Below are positions 25,441-36,983 of a stretch of 64,000 nt of DNA, piece by piece; within the stretch, counting starts at the first letter, position 1; each line of letters starts with the position of its first letter. The stretch comes from Acidovorax sp. NB1 (GTDB lineage: Bacteria > Pseudomonadota > Gammaproteobacteria > Burkholderiales > Burkholderiaceae_C), in contig NZ_BJHU01000040.1 of assembly GCF_005405905.1 (NCBI RefSeq), positions 1-64,000 of the forward strand, written 5' to 3'. A program made the position numbers and the translations under genes. A model generated the notes under the pieces. That model searched no databases, had not been told where the DNA came from, and saw only the letters and a program-made list of their open reading frames with translations.

Positions 25441-26820
25441 ATGAGCCGTCTTGTCGTCATCTCCAACCGCCTCGCAGATCCCCGCAAACCCGCTGCAGGC
25501 GGCCTGGCTGTCGCCCTGGGTGAAGCCCTGAGCCAGACCGGAGGACTCTGGTTTGGCTGGAGCGGTACCGTGGTCGAAGGCGGCACACCCGGCGAAGGCG
25601 AACTGCACACACGCCAGGCCGGCGCCGTCACCCTGGCCACCGTGGACCTGTGCCGCGAAGACCACGACAGCTACTACCACGGCTACAGCAACAGCGTGCT
25701 GTGGCCGGTGTTCCATTACCGGCTGGACCTGGCCGACTTCAGCGCCAGCTACATCGCAGGCTACCGGCGCGTGAACCAGATGTTTGCACGCAAGCTGCTG
25801 CCGCTGCTGCGCGACGACGATGTGATCTGGGTGCATGACTACCACCTGATCCCGCTGGCCGCCGAGCTGCGCGCCATGGGCTGCAAGCAGCGCATCGGTT
25901 TCTTCCTGCACATCCCCATGCCGCCGCCGCTCATCATGGCGGCCATCCCGCAGCACGAATGGCTGATGCGGTCGCTGTTTGCCTACGATCTGGTGGGCCT
26001 GCAGAGCGAGGCCGATGTTTCACATTTCACGCGCTATGTGCGCAACGAAGGCAGCGCCGAAGCGGTGGACGAAAAGCGCGTGCGCGCCTTCGGGGCCACG
26101 GTGGTGGTGCAGTCGTTTCCCATCGGCATCGACGTGGACGAGTTCACGCGCCTCGCGCACGCCCCCGACGCGGTGGAGACCTACCAGAACATGCGCGACG
26201 AGTATTCGCGCAGGCGCCTGCTGCTGGGCATTGACCGGCTCGACTACTCCAAGGGCATCCCGCACCGCGTGCGGGCCTTCCGCGAGCTGCTGGACCGCTA
26301 CCCCGAAAACCGGGGCAGCGCCACGATGATCATGATCGCCTCGCCCAGCCGCGACGACGTGCACGCCTATGCCGACCTGCGCCACGAGCTGGAGGGCCTG
26401 TGCGGCTCAGTCAACGGCGACTATGGCGAGCTGGACTGGATGCCCGTGCGCTATATCCACCGCATGGTGGCGCGTAAACGTGTGCCGGGCCTGTGCCGCG
26501 CCGCCGCCGTGGGGCTGGTCACACCGCTGCGCGACGGCATGAACCTGGTGGCCAAGGAATACGTGGTGGCGCAGGACCCGGACAACCCCGGCGTGCTGGT
26601 GCTGTCACGCTTTGCCGGTGCGGCAGAGCAGCTGAAAGAAGCGCTGCTGGTGAACCCCTACGACACCCAGGGTGTGGCAGACAGCATCCAGCAGGCGCTG
26701 CAGATGCCGCTGGCCGAGCGGCAGGCGCGCCACCAGAAGCTCATGGCGCGCATCCGGCAGCACGATGTGCACTGGTGGCGCAAGGCGTTCATGGACGCGT
26801 TGCAAGCGGCAGAGCAGTAA
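25441..26820 (+). CDS. otsA: Trehalose-6-phosphate synthase
   Basis: 459 residues, GT20 family. Transfers glucose from UDP-glucose to glucose 6-phosphate. Clear signatures: [20 protein letters not shown] at the N-terminus, [47 protein letters not shown] and [16 protein letters not shown]. All substrate-binding segments known from E. coli OtsA are present. It follows the GH15 gene by 48 bp, and together with otsB it completes de novo trehalose synthesis, usually an osmotic and desiccation response. Confidence 0.95.
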   Translation: MSRLVVISNRLADPRKPAAGGLAVALGEALSQTGGLWFGWSGTVVEGGTPGEGELHTRQAGAVTLATVDLCREDHDSYYHGYSNSVLWPVFHYRLDLADFSASYIAGYRRVNQMFARKLLPLLRDDDVIWVHDYHLIPLAAELRAMGCKQRIGFFLHIPMPPPLIMAAIPQHEWLMRSLFAYDLVGLQSEADVSHFTRYVRNEGSAEAVDEKRVRAFGATVVVQSFPIGIDVDEFTRLAHAPDAVETYQNMRDEYSRRRLLLGIDRLDYSKGIPHRVRAFRELLDRYPENRGSATMIMIASPSRDDVHAYADLRHELEGLCGSVNGDYGELDWMPVRYIHRMVARKRVPGLCRAAAVGLVTPLRDGMNLVAKEYVVAQDPDNPGVLVLSRFAGAAEQLKEALLVNPYDTQGVADSIQQALQMPLAERQARHQKLMARIRQHDVHWWRKAFMDALQAAEQ

Positions 26821-26843
26821 CAACCTGCGGGTTCGGGGTCTTT

Positions 26844-27038
26844 CTACAGCAGCTTGGTCAGCAGGCTCACCACAAAACTCAGCAGCAGCGTGGATGCGAG
26901 CGGCACATCCCAGTCGCGCCCCAGCCAGCGAAACCGCAGGTCCCCCGGCAGGCGCCCAAAGCCCAGGCGGCGCAGCAGCGGCGACAGCCAGCTGATGAAC
27001 ATCAGGGCCAGGAAGATGACGAGTAACCAGCGGATCAT
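26844..27038 (-). CDS. DUF2905 small membrane protein
   Basis: 64 residues with two hydrophobic helices (IRWLLVIFLALMFISWLSPL and VPLASTLLLSFVVSLLTKLL) joined by RRLGFGRLPGDLRFRWLGRD. The GRLPGD segment is diagnostic for DUF2905, a conserved inner-membrane family of unknown function. Start ATG 27038 gives the family length. It is convergent with otsA, 23 bp between stops. Confidence 0.85.
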   Translation of the reverse strand: MIRWLLVIFLALMFISWLSPLLRRLGFGRLPGDLRFRWLGRDWDVPLASTLLLSFVVSLLTKLL

Positions 27039-27107
27039 GGTGCGCAGAGTGTAGGTGCCAGGCCCCGGCACCGAGCCCTTTGGGGCCGCTGCGCGCAACG
27101 CAGTTTA

Positions 27108-29464
<2,357 letters not shown>

Positions 29465-29486
29465 CGCGCAGTGGGAGCAAGCGGGC

Positions 29487-30605
29487 CTACAGCCGGTGCG
29501 AGCGGTCGCCGTGGCTGAAGCCCATGGGCTCCCAGGCCTCGCCCGCGCCCACGGCCAGCACCTTGAACAGCTCGCCCATCTCGTGCTCCATGATCAATTT
29601 GGCCGCTGTCGCCCGTCCCTCTTGCGGTAGCTGCTCCATTTTTGAGAGCAAACCACAGTTGATGAGGAAATGCGCCTGCGTGGTGTAGCCCAGCACGTTC
29701 AGGCCCGACTCCTGCGCCGCCAGCGCCATGGCGGTGAAGTTGACGTGGGCGGTGATGTCCTTCAAGCCCACCGCCACCAGCGGGTCACCATCGGCCAGGT
29801 GCCCCTGGTGGCACATCACCGTGCCCATGTGGCGCTGGGGGTGGTAGTACTCGCTTTCGCCAAAGCCGTAGTCCAGCAAAAAGGCTGCGCCACGCGTGAG
29901 CCGGTCGGCCAGCATGCGCATGAAGCCTTCGCCCTGGGCGTGGATCTCGGTCAGGTAGTCCTGCGGGCCTTCGATGTCGAGGGGCGGGCGCAGGGCCGTG
30001 GGGCGGTCGGCCCAGGCGAAGCGGCCGTCGTCCTCCACCACCACGCCGCGTTCGTGCCACACCCCGCCCTGCTGGCCGCCATGGCGCGCGAGCAGTTGCA
30101 CGGGCATGGCGTCCAGCACCTCGTTGCCCACCACCACGCCTTCGATGTGCTCAGGCAGCGCATCCACCCAGCGCAGCTTGTGGGCGTGGGCCACCAGCCT
30201 GGCCTGCTGGCGCGCGCGCAGGCTGCCTGACAGATCGACGATGGTGTAGCGCTGCACCTGGTCGCCCAGGGTGTCGAGCAGTTGAAGCGCCAGCGCGCCG
30301 GAGCCCGCGCCGAACTCCCACACCTCGTCGGTCCCGGTCTGCGCGAGCGCCTCGCCCACCTGCGCGGCCAGGGTCTGGCCGAACAGGGAGGTCATCTCGG
30401 GCGCGGTCACAAAGTCGCTGCCCGACTCGGGCATGGCGCCGAACTTGGTGGAGTCGTTGGCGTAGTAGCCCAGGCCGGGGGTGTAGAGGGCCAGCGCCAT
30501 GAAGCGGTCAAACCCCAGCCAGCCGCCTTCGGCGGCAATGGCCTGGGCGATGTGCTGGTGCAGGGCGGTCGTTAAACTGTCGGGTCTTTGGGTCACGGCC
30601 CGCAT
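29487..30605 (-). CDS. MidA-type class I SAM-dependent methyltransferase
   Basis: 372 residues of the MidA/NDUFAF7 family: GWLGFDRFMALALYTPGLGY, YYANDSTKFG, SDFVTAPEMTSLFGQTLA, the SAM site VWEFGAGSGALALQLL, VVGNEVLDAMPVQLL and AAFLLDYGFGESEYYHPQR. The human homologue methylates an Arg of a complex I subunit; the bacterial target is unproven. A dispersed element is translated near the C-terminus (NCGLLSKMEQLPQEGRATAA) with no obvious change in protein length. The start may be ATG 30605 or 30617; the latter shares its CATG with the divergent reductase start. Confidence 0.88.
   Translation of the reverse strand: MRAVTQRPDSLTTALHQHIAQAIAAEGGWLGFDRFMALALYTPGLGYYANDSTKFGAMPESGSDFVTAPEMTSLFGQTLAAQVGEALAQTGTDEVWEFGAGSGALALQLLDTLGDQVQRYTIVDLSGSLRARQQARLVAHAHKLRWVDALPEHIEGVVVGNEVLDAMPVQLLARHGGQQGGVWHERGVVVEDDGRFAWADRPTALRPPLDIEGPQDYLTEIHAQGEGFMRMLADRLTRGAAFLLDYGFGESEYYHPQRHMGTVMCHQGHLADGDPLVAVGLKDITAHVNFTAMALAAQESGLNVLGYTTQAHFLINCGLLSKMEQLPQEGRATAAKLIMEHEMGELFKVLAVGAGEAWEPMGFSHGDRSHRL
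29591..29653 (-). repeat. Dispersed ~60-bp element, copy 6 (inside midA-like gene)
   Basis: Minus-strand blocks TTTGCTCTCAAAAATGG, AGCAGCTACCGC, GACGGGCGACAGCGGCC, AAATTGATC. Sense-oriented with its host gene, but read one base out of the frame used in copies 4, 7 and 8. Confidence 0.65.
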
Positions 30606-30615
30606 TGTCCCCCAC

Positions 30616-31410
30616 ATGCCCCCCTCTTCCCCGCCCTCCCGCCCCCGCACCGTGCTGGTCACCGGCGCCGCCAAGCGCCTGGGCCGCAGCATTGCGCTGG
30701 CGCTGGCGGCGGGTGGCTGGCAGGTGGCGGTGCACTACCGCTCGTCACGGCAGGATGCTATGAATACCGTAGCTGCTTGCGCACAACTGACGGGCGGCAG
30801 TGCCCTTTTTGATGCAGATTTTGAAGACGAGGCCGCCGTGCGTGGCCTGTTGCCCCGCGTGGTGGCGCATTTCGGCGGTGTGGATGCGGTGGTCAACAGT
30901 GCCTCGCTGTTCGAGCACGACAACGCCGCCACCTTTGGTTTTGCCGCACTCGAAAAACACCTGCGCAGCAACACCGCCGCCCCGGTGCTGCTGGCCCAGG
31001 CCCTGCACCAGCATGTGGCCGACCGCGTGGCGGCAGGTGAGGCCGACGCGCAGGGCGCCGTGGTCAACCTGCTGGACCAGAAGCTCTGGAACCAGAACCC
31101 CGATTTTGTGAGCTACACGCTGTCCAAGGCCGCGCTGGAAGCGGCTGGCACCATGCTGGCGCTGGCGCTGGCACCGCGCGTGCGGGTGGTGGGCGTGGCG
31201 CCGGGCCTCACGCTCACGAGCCACATGCTCAGCGACGACAAGTTTGCCCAGCTGCATGCGCTCTCGCCCCTGGGGCGCTCGTCCACCGCCGAGGACGTGG
31301 CGGCCACCGTGAAGTTTGCGCTGGAGAACCGGTCGATCACCGGCACCACGCTGCTGGTCGATGGCGGCCAGCACCTGATGAAGTTTGACCGCGATTTTTC
31401 TTTGATGTGA
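30616..31410 (+). CDS. SDR-family oxidoreductase, FolM/pteridine-reductase-like
   Basis: 264 residues. Classical SDR: the Rossmann motif TGAAKRLGRSIALALAAGGW, VNSASLFEHD in place of the usual NAG segment, catalytic Tyr and Lys in SYTLSKAALE, and PGLTLTSHMLS. The block VNLLDQKLWNQNPDFVSYTL is typical of pteridine-reductase-like FolM proteins, and the next gene is folB, so a dihydropterin or dihydrofolate substrate is likely. A dispersed element is translated at about residues 47-66 without obvious lengthening. The start ATG 30616 overlaps a possible start of the divergent methyltransferase gene. Confidence 0.85.
   Translation: MPPSSPPSRPRTVLVTGAAKRLGRSIALALAAGGWQVAVHYRSSRQDAMNTVAACAQLTGGSALFDADFEDEAAVRGLLPRVVAHFGGVDAVVNSASLFEHDNAATFGFAALEKHLRSNTAAPVLLAQALHQHVADRVAAGEADAQGAVVNLLDQKLWNQNPDFVSYTLSKAALEAAGTMLALALAPRVRVVGVAPGLTLTSHMLSDDKFAQLHALSPLGRSSTAEDVAATVKFALENRSITGTTLLVDGGQHLMKFDRDFSLM
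30754..30813 (+). repeat. Dispersed ~60-bp element, copy 7 (inside FolM-like gene)
   Basis: Plus-strand blocks TGCTATGAATACCGTAGCTG, CTTGCGCA, GGGCGGCAGTGCCC, TTTTTGATG. Same reading frame as copies 4 and 8 (GTA-GCT read Val-Ala). It stands out from the GC-rich flanks by AT-rich codons. Confidence 0.65.
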
Positions 31411-31436
31411 GCACCCGCTCACGCCAGGACCTATTC

Positions 31437-31808
31437 ATGACCTACGCTGCAGGCACCCAGATCCTTACGCTCACCGGGCTGCGCTTTGATGCCAACCTGG
31501 GCATCCTCGACCACGAAAAGACCGACCCGCAACCCATCCAGGTCGATGCCGAGCTGAGCCTGGGTGTGCAGCCGCTCACCCCACGCGACGACGACATCCT
31601 GCATGTGCTGGACTACCGCAAGGTGCGCCAGATCATCATCGACGAGTGCCGCGCCGAGCATGTGAACCTGCTGGAGAGCCTGATCGGCAAGCTGGCCAAC
31701 CGCCTCATGCAGCTGCCCGGAGTTCTGGGTGTGCGCGTGAAGATCGCCAAGCTGGAGATCTTTGACGACTGCGAAGTGGCGATCAGGGTGGAAACCGGGC
31801 AGTGGTGA
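31437..31808 (+). CDS. folB: Dihydroneopterin aldolase
   Basis: 123 residues. Cleaves 7,8-dihydroneopterin to 6-hydroxymethyl-dihydropterin and glycolaldehyde in folate synthesis. The N-terminal LTGLRFDANLGILDHEKTDP, VLDYRKVRQIIIDE and NLLESLIGKLANRLM with catalytic Glu and Lys are typical. Start ATG 31437 (MTYAAGTQIL) is chosen because the family begins there. It is 26 bp behind the FolM-like gene, giving a small pterin pair. Confidence 0.88.
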   Translation: MTYAAGTQILTLTGLRFDANLGILDHEKTDPQPIQVDAELSLGVQPLTPRDDDILHVLDYRKVRQIIIDECRAEHVNLLESLIGKLANRLMQLPGVLGVRVKIAKLEIFDDCEVAIRVETGQW

Positions 31809-31879
31809 GCCCCCTGCGGCCGCGCCCCCTGAGCAGCCGCCTGCACCGCAAAAAACAGCGGGAATGAGACAATCGGGGG

Positions 31880-32833
31880 ATGAGTACCGTCTGGACAGAA
31901 GCCGAAGCCCCCGCCGTGGCCGCCCCCGCGCCCGCCACCGCACCACGCCCCGAGATCAAGATCGAGCGCGAGACCCACAAGCTCGAAAAGCGCCTGTGCC
32001 GCGAGGTCGGCAAGGCGATCGTGGACTTCAACATGATCGAAGAGGGCGACAAGGTCATGGTGTGCATGTCCGGCGGCAAGGATAGCTACACGCTGCTGGA
32101 CATCCTGCTCAAGCTCAAGGCCCGCGCGCCCATCCACTTTGATCTGGTGGCTGTGAACCTGGACCAGAAGCAGCCCGGATTCCCCGAGCATGTGCTGCCC
32201 GAGTACCTGAAGAGCACCGGCGTGCCCTTCCACATCGAGAACGAAGACACCTACAGCATCGTCAAGAAGTTGATCCCCGAGGGCAAGACCACCTGCAGCC
32301 TGTGCAGCCGCCTGCGCCGGGGCATCCTCTACCGCGTGGCCGACGAGCTGGGCTGCACCAAGATCGCGCTGGGCCACCACCGCGACGACATCCTGCAGAC
32401 CCTGCTGCTCAACATGTTCTTTGGCGGCAAGATGAAGAGCATGCCGCCCAAGCTGGTCAGCGACGATGGCAAGCATGTGGTGATCCGCCCGCTGGCCTAC
32501 GTGGCCGAGAAAGACACCGCGCGCTGGTCCGCGCACCGCGACTTCCCCATCATTCCCTGCAACCTGTGCGGCAGCCAGGAGAACCTGCAGCGCAAGCAGG
32601 TGGGCGAGATGCTGCGCGAGTGGGAGAAAAAATTCCCCGGCCGCGTGGAGAACATGTTCACCGCGCTGCAGAACGTGGTGCCCTCGCACCTGCTGGACGG
32701 CGGCCTGTACGACTTCAAGAACGCCCGGGCCACCGGCATCGCCAGCGAAGATGGCGACAAGGCGTTTGACAAGGAAGAGTTTGCGGCGCCCTCGCCCACC
32801 TTGCCCGGCGTGCAGGTGGTGCAGCTGTCGTGA
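31880..32833 (+). CDS. ttcA: tRNA 2-thiocytidine(32) synthetase
   Basis: 317 residues. The PP-loop ATPase motif SGGKDS (64-69) activates C32 of certain tRNAs. [10 protein letters not shown] and CNLCGS supply Cys for the iron-sulfur cluster. [20 protein letters not shown] and LPPKL-like [18 protein letters not shown] complete the TtcA pattern. The N-terminal 30 residues are Ala/Pro-rich and probably disordered. It stands alone, 71 bp after folB. Confidence 0.95.
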   Translation: MSTVWTEAEAPAVAAPAPATAPRPEIKIERETHKLEKRLCREVGKAIVDFNMIEEGDKVMVCMSGGKDSYTLLDILLKLKARAPIHFDLVAVNLDQKQPGFPEHVLPEYLKSTGVPFHIENEDTYSIVKKLIPEGKTTCSLCSRLRRGILYRVADELGCTKIALGHHRDDILQTLLLNMFFGGKMKSMPPKLVSDDGKHVVIRPLAYVAEKDTARWSAHRDFPIIPCNLCGSQENLQRKQVGEMLREWEKKFPGRVENMFTALQNVVPSHLLDGGLYDFKNARATGIASEDGDKAFDKEEFAAPSPTLPGVQVVQLS

Positions 32834-32889
32834 ACCTCGGACGGGCTGCGGCACTCCCACAGAGATCTCTTTTTCTGGAGCCTCTGACC

Positions 32890-33516
32890 ATGACAGCCCA
32901 ACGCCGATGGATTCCCCTTCTTGCACTCGGCCTGGCCGCCGCCCTGCTCGCAGGCTGCAGCACCACGCGCGTGGTCGAAGGCCAGGTGCAGAGCTTCTCG
33001 ACGCTGGCAGCCGCACCTGCGCCCGCCACCTACCGCATCGAGCGCCTGCCTTCGCAGCAGGCGCCCTCGTTTGACGCCATTGCCACGCTGGCCGAGCAGG
33101 CCCTGGCCCGCGCAGGCCTGCAGCGCGACGATGCCGCGCCCCGGCTGCTGGTGCAGCTGGGCGTGCAGGCCGATGCGGTGCCGCGCTATGACCCCTTCCG
33201 GCCTCATGGCCCCTATGGCGCATATGGCCCCGGCCCCTGGGGCATGGGCGGCTGGTATGGCCGGGGTGGCTGGGGCGTGCATGGCCTGTGGCGCTTTGGC
33301 GAACCCACGCCCCTGCACCGCCGCGCGGTCAGCATCGTGATGCGCGACGCCAGCACCCAGGCCGTGGTGTACGAAACCTCGGCCGTGCACGAGGATGTGT
33401 GGGTGAGCGACCCGGCCGTGTACGGCGTGCTGTTCGACGCCGCGCTCAACGGCTTTCCGAAGCCGCCCCAGGGCCCCCGGCAGGTGCGCCTGCCCCTGGC
33501 CCCGCCCGCCCCCTGA
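32890..33516 (+). CDS. DUF4136-type lipoprotein
   Basis: 208 residues. Lipoprotein signal peptide with lipobox ALLAGC (Cys about residue 24). The mature part fits the DUF4136 pattern: TYRIERLPSQQAPSFDAIAT, LAEQALARAGLQRDDAAPRL, LVQLGVQADAV, then a Gly/Tyr/Pro-rich stretch (PHGPYGAYGPGPWGMGGWYG) and a closing beta segment VSIVMRDASTQAVVYETSAV. The role is unknown; an envelope location follows from the lipobox. Start ATG 32890 has CTGGAG upstream. Confidence 0.82.
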   Translation: MTAQRRWIPLLALGLAAALLAGCSTTRVVEGQVQSFSTLAAAPAPATYRIERLPSQQAPSFDAIATLAEQALARAGLQRDDAAPRLLVQLGVQADAVPRYDPFRPHGPYGAYGPGPWGMGGWYGRGGWGVHGLWRFGEPTPLHRRAVSIVMRDASTQAVVYETSAVHEDVWVSDPAVYGVLFDAALNGFPKPPQGPRQVRLPLAPPAP

Positions 33517-33537
33517 CTCCCCACAGCCACCCACCGC

Positions 33538-34179
33538 ATGCAAGCCACCCGCATCGTTGCCATCCGCCACGGCGAGACCGCCTGGAACGTGGATACCCGC
33601 ATCCAGGGCCACCTGGACATTCCGCTCAACGACACGGGCCTGTGGCAGGCCGACCAGGTCGCCCGCGCGCTCGCCGATGAGCCCATTGCCGCCATCTACA
33701 CCAGCGACCTGCAGCGTGCCCACGCCACGGCCCAGGCCGTGGCCCGCGCCACGGGCGCACCGCTGACCACGGACACCGGCCTGCGCGAGCGCAGCTTCGG
33801 CCATTTCCAGGGCCGCACCTTTGCCGAGATCGAGGCCGAGCTGCCCGAGGACGCCCACCGCTGGCGCAAGCGCGACCCGCACTACGCCCCCGAGGGCGGC
33901 GAGTCGCTGGTCACGCTGCAGGGGCGCATCGAACGCACTGTGGCCCAGCTGGCGCAACGGCACCTGGGCGAGCAGGTGGTGATGGTGGCGCACGGCGGTG
34001 TGCTCGATGTGCTCTACCGCCTGGCCACGCGCCAGGACATCCAGGCGCCCCGCACCTGGCAACTCTCCAATGCGGCCATCAACCGCCTGCTGTGGACGGA
34101 AGGCGGCCTGAGCCTGGTCGGCTGGGCCGACACGCAGCACCTGGACCAACAAGCCGCACGCGATGAAACCCATTCCTGA
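33538..34179 (+). CDS. Histidine phosphatase family protein
   Basis: 213 residues. The RHGETAWN motif (His11 in VAIRHGETA) is the phosphorylated His; IYTSDLQRAHATAQAV, LRERSFGHFQGRTFAEIEAE and VVMVAHGGVLDVLYR with the second His complete the active site. Members include phosphoglycerate-mutase-like GpmB and alpha-ribazole phosphatase CobC; the substrate cannot be chosen here. The 3' end overlaps the next gene by 17 bp. Confidence 0.88.
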   Translation: MQATRIVAIRHGETAWNVDTRIQGHLDIPLNDTGLWQADQVARALADEPIAAIYTSDLQRAHATAQAVARATGAPLTTDTGLRERSFGHFQGRTFAEIEAELPEDAHRWRKRDPHYAPEGGESLVTLQGRIERTVAQLAQRHLGEQVVMVAHGGVLDVLYRLATRQDIQAPRTWQLSNAAINRLLWTEGGLSLVGWADTQHLDQQAARDETHS

Positions 34180-35332
34180 AGCCCTGCAGTCCACCATCGG
34201 CCAACGCGTGGACCTCATCGACACCCCTGCCCTGGTGGTGGATCTGGATGCCATGGACCGCAACATCCAGCGCATGGCCGACTTTGCGCGCAAGCACCAT
34301 GTGCGCTGGCGCCCCCACGCCAAGATGCACAAAAGCGCTGAACTGGCCCTGCTGCAGCAGCAGGCGGGCGCGCAGGGCGTGTGTGTGCAGAAGGTGGCCG
34401 AGGCCGAGGCGCTGGCCGCCGGGGGCGTGCTGGACATCACCATCACCAACCAGGTGGTCGCCATGCCCAAGCTGCACCGTGTGGCGCGGCTGGCCGCCCA
34501 GCTGGCGGCACGCGGCGGGCGCCTGGGCGTGGCGGTGGACCACCCCGAAGGCATCGAGCGCCTGGCCGAGGCCATGGCGCAGCACGGCAGCGATGCAGGC
34601 ATCGATGTGCTGGTGGAGATCGACGTGGGCCAGGGCCGCTGCGGCGTGCCGCCCGGCGAGGCCGCCGTGCCCCTGGCGTTGGCCGTTTCGCGCAGCCCGC
34701 GCCTGCGTTTTGCAGGCCTGCAGGCCTACCATGGCCGTGCCCAGCACCTGGGCAGCAGCGTGGGCCGCCGCGAGGCCATTGCCCAGGTGGTGCGCGCTGC
34801 CAACCACACTCGCCAGCTCATCGAGGCCGAGGGCCTGACCGTGCCGCTGATCACCGGCTCGGGCACCGGCACCCTGGTGCACGAGGCCGCCAGCGGCGTG
34901 TTCGGCGAGCTGCAGGCGGGCTCCTTCATGTTCATGGACGCGGACTACGCCCGCAACGAACGCGAGCCCGCACAGCCCGCGTTTGAACACGCGCTGTTCG
35001 TCAAGACCCAGGTGGTGTCGGTGCGCGACACCCACGCGGTGTGCGACGCGGGCCACAAGAGCCACGCCATCGACTCCGGCCTGCCCACCGTGGCCCTGCT
35101 GCCCCCCGGGCATGCGCTGCGCTATGGCAACGGCGGGGATGAACATGGCCTGCTCTACGCTGACGGCCCCGAGGCCCGCCTGCCCACGCTGGGCCGCATG
35201 CTCTGGCTCATCCCCGGCCACTGCGACCCGACGGTGAACCTGCACGACTTTCTGATCGGCGTGCGCGGTGGCCTGGCGACGGGCACGGTGGAGCGCATCA
35301 TCCGGGTCGATGCCAGGGGCGCTCTGTGCTGA
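34163..35332 (+). CDS. DSD1-family PLP enzyme (D-threonine aldolase or D-serine dehydratase-like)
   Basis: 389 residues, alanine-racemase-type PLP barrel. TPALVVDLDAMDRNIQRMAD opens the family; the PLP Lys should be in WRPHAKMHKSAEL. A C-terminal metal site is suggested by His and Cys in IPGHCDPTVNLHDFLIGVRG, as in zinc-dependent D-serine dehydratase and manganese-dependent D-threonine aldolase. Substrate choice between the two is open. The ATG lies inside the end of the phosphatase gene. Confidence 0.85.
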   Translation: MKPIPEALQSTIGQRVDLIDTPALVVDLDAMDRNIQRMADFARKHHVRWRPHAKMHKSAELALLQQQAGAQGVCVQKVAEAEALAAGGVLDITITNQVVAMPKLHRVARLAAQLAARGGRLGVAVDHPEGIERLAEAMAQHGSDAGIDVLVEIDVGQGRCGVPPGEAAVPLALAVSRSPRLRFAGLQAYHGRAQHLGSSVGRREAIAQVVRAANHTRQLIEAEGLTVPLITGSGTGTLVHEAASGVFGELQAGSFMFMDADYARNEREPAQPAFEHALFVKTQVVSVRDTHAVCDAGHKSHAIDSGLPTVALLPPGHALRYGNGGDEHGLLYADGPEARLPTLGRMLWLIPGHCDPTVNLHDFLIGVRGGLATGTVERIIRVDARGALC

Positions 35333-35437
35333 ACGACATTTCCAACAGGGAAAGAAACGGAAACACTTTGTGAAATAGCTCGCCCCCCTGGGTGCCCCTC
35401 CTAACATCGCAGCTTTCAAACATTATTTGAGGTGCAA

Positions 35438-36754
35438 ATGAAATTTGGCCCCCCTGCATTGTTGAGTAGCTCAATTACTCGTAGGACTGCGTCTCTGACT
35501 TCTCTCGCTGTGCTGCTTTCCGCATGCGGAGGAGGAGGGAGCGACTCTCAGCCACCAGCACTTCCAACAATCCAATCTCATCCATCTGACACGTCAGCAC
35601 CCGAAGGTCATACAGCGGTGTTTAGCGCAACCGTGCATTCCGAAACGCCTCTTACCTACCAGTGGCTTCGAAACGGAGCCCCCATCGCCGGCGCTACTGA
35701 TAACGTCCTATCCCTTTCGAGCGTGGCTTTAGCGGACTCAGGAGCGAGCTTCTCGCTTGTCGCTACCAACGCCGGGGGCTCCGTTCAATCCAACGCCGCC
35801 AAACTGTCAGTGGAGGCGGCCTGGGTTGAAGGAGTTGCGGTTGCCACAGGTGCTTTGGCAAATCTGGCGCAAGCTGAGCGATGCATTGGCCTCAGCAACA
35901 GTGGTGATCTGTGGATTTGGAATACGAGCAATCGCGAACTGAGCCGAAAAAATCAGCAAGGTGCTATGGTGCCCTTGCGAGGAACCATAGAACGTCTTGA
36001 ATTGGCGAGAGACGTGCCGGGAAATCCAGGGTTCAAAGACACTCCATACGATGTTTCGATCCTTGAGCACTCTGATGGCAACCTCTACGTCGCAGAAGTT
36101 TATTCAGGCGGCAATGGAATTATTAACACCGTTTGGGGCATGGGAGGGCGAGTTCATCGCGTGGCGCAAAATGGTGAAACAACCCTTATCTACAACTCCG
36201 AAAATGCTCCAACAAGAATAACTCCGCACGCCATCGCCGAAGGATTGAATGGAAATATTTTTATACTTAACTTTAACTCCGGCGCCATATTTGAAATCTC
36301 CACAACGGGTGTTCTGAAAAAATTTGTGGACACACTGACGCCACCCGATCAAGACATTCCTGCGATATTGGACTATCGAAATTCTTACCGCAGCATGGCA
36401 ATTTGTGCGGGAGAAATTTTCGTCAGTTTTTCTGGAATCCCCATCGCAGTACACGACTACCGCATTACTCCGGCAAGAGTTATAGAGCCAATCAGCTTTG
36501 GGTCACGAGGTGTACTGGGACTGGCCAGTCACGGCGCACAATTATATTTGTTGACCCGAGGGTCTTTCTCATTTTCATATCTGAAGCGCCGAAATGCAGA
36601 CGGTTCTCTGCAGGACATTGCAGGCGGGTTCGGTGGTGAATTAAGACTTCTGGGGGTCGCGCCGGATGGACGGGTGCTACTTGGGGAAATCGCCCCCCCT
36701 GGATCTGAATTTAAATATGGAAAATATTTAATCATCACCCCTCCAAAGCAGTGA
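35438..36754 (+). CDS. Lipoprotein with Ig-like domain and beta-propeller-like C-terminus
   Basis: 438 residues. Lipobox VLLSAC (Cys30) followed by a GGGGSD linker. Residues 42-125 form an I-set-like Ig domain (IQSHPSDTSAPEGHTAVFSA, YQWLRNGAPIAGATDNVLSL, NAGGSVQSN). The rest has repeated strands of NHL or SMP-30 type (HAIAEGLNGNIFILNFNSGA), probably a propeller. Function unknown; surface or periplasmic. The gene and its flanks are visibly AT-richer than the neighbourhood, with codons such as ATA, TTA and AGA, which suggests recent acquisition or a fast-evolving accessory gene. Start ATG 35438 has TGAGGTG upstream. The 229 bp after it hold nothing I can identify. Confidence 0.7.
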   Translation: MKFGPPALLSSSITRRTASLTSLAVLLSACGGGGSDSQPPALPTIQSHPSDTSAPEGHTAVFSATVHSETPLTYQWLRNGAPIAGATDNVLSLSSVALADSGASFSLVATNAGGSVQSNAAKLSVEAAWVEGVAVATGALANLAQAERCIGLSNSGDLWIWNTSNRELSRKNQQGAMVPLRGTIERLELARDVPGNPGFKDTPYDVSILEHSDGNLYVAEVYSGGNGIINTVWGMGGRVHRVAQNGETTLIYNSENAPTRITPHAIAEGLNGNIFILNFNSGAIFEISTTGVLKKFVDTLTPPDQDIPAILDYRNSYRSMAICAGEIFVSFSGIPIAVHDYRITPARVIEPISFGSRGVLGLASHGAQLYLLTRGSFSFSYLKRRNADGSLQDIAGGFGGELRLLGVAPDGRVLLGEIAPPGSEFKYGKYLIITPPKQ

Positions 36755-36983
36755 TACTGCCATAGCCGCGTCAATAACCACACAACGGCGTATAGTCAAT
36801 TTAGATAACAGCTGCAGCTTGAGATTTGCTTCGGCTTCAGCGATGTACCTCGTTTGTGCGGTCCACGCCGCTCATCCCGGCACGACAGTATGCAACTGCC
36901 GCTCGCTCTGTACAAAGCATCCTTAAGGGTTGTTGCGCACACTATCAAGTACATGTTCGGTTGAGAATCATGAGGATTTACTT

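Noticed and set aside
23353-25956. 867-codon open frame antisense to otsB, GH15 and the otsA start
   Set aside because: The translation is rich in His, Gln, Ala, Val and Gly with no domain, the usual reverse shadow of high-GC genes. The three plus-strand genes are certain.
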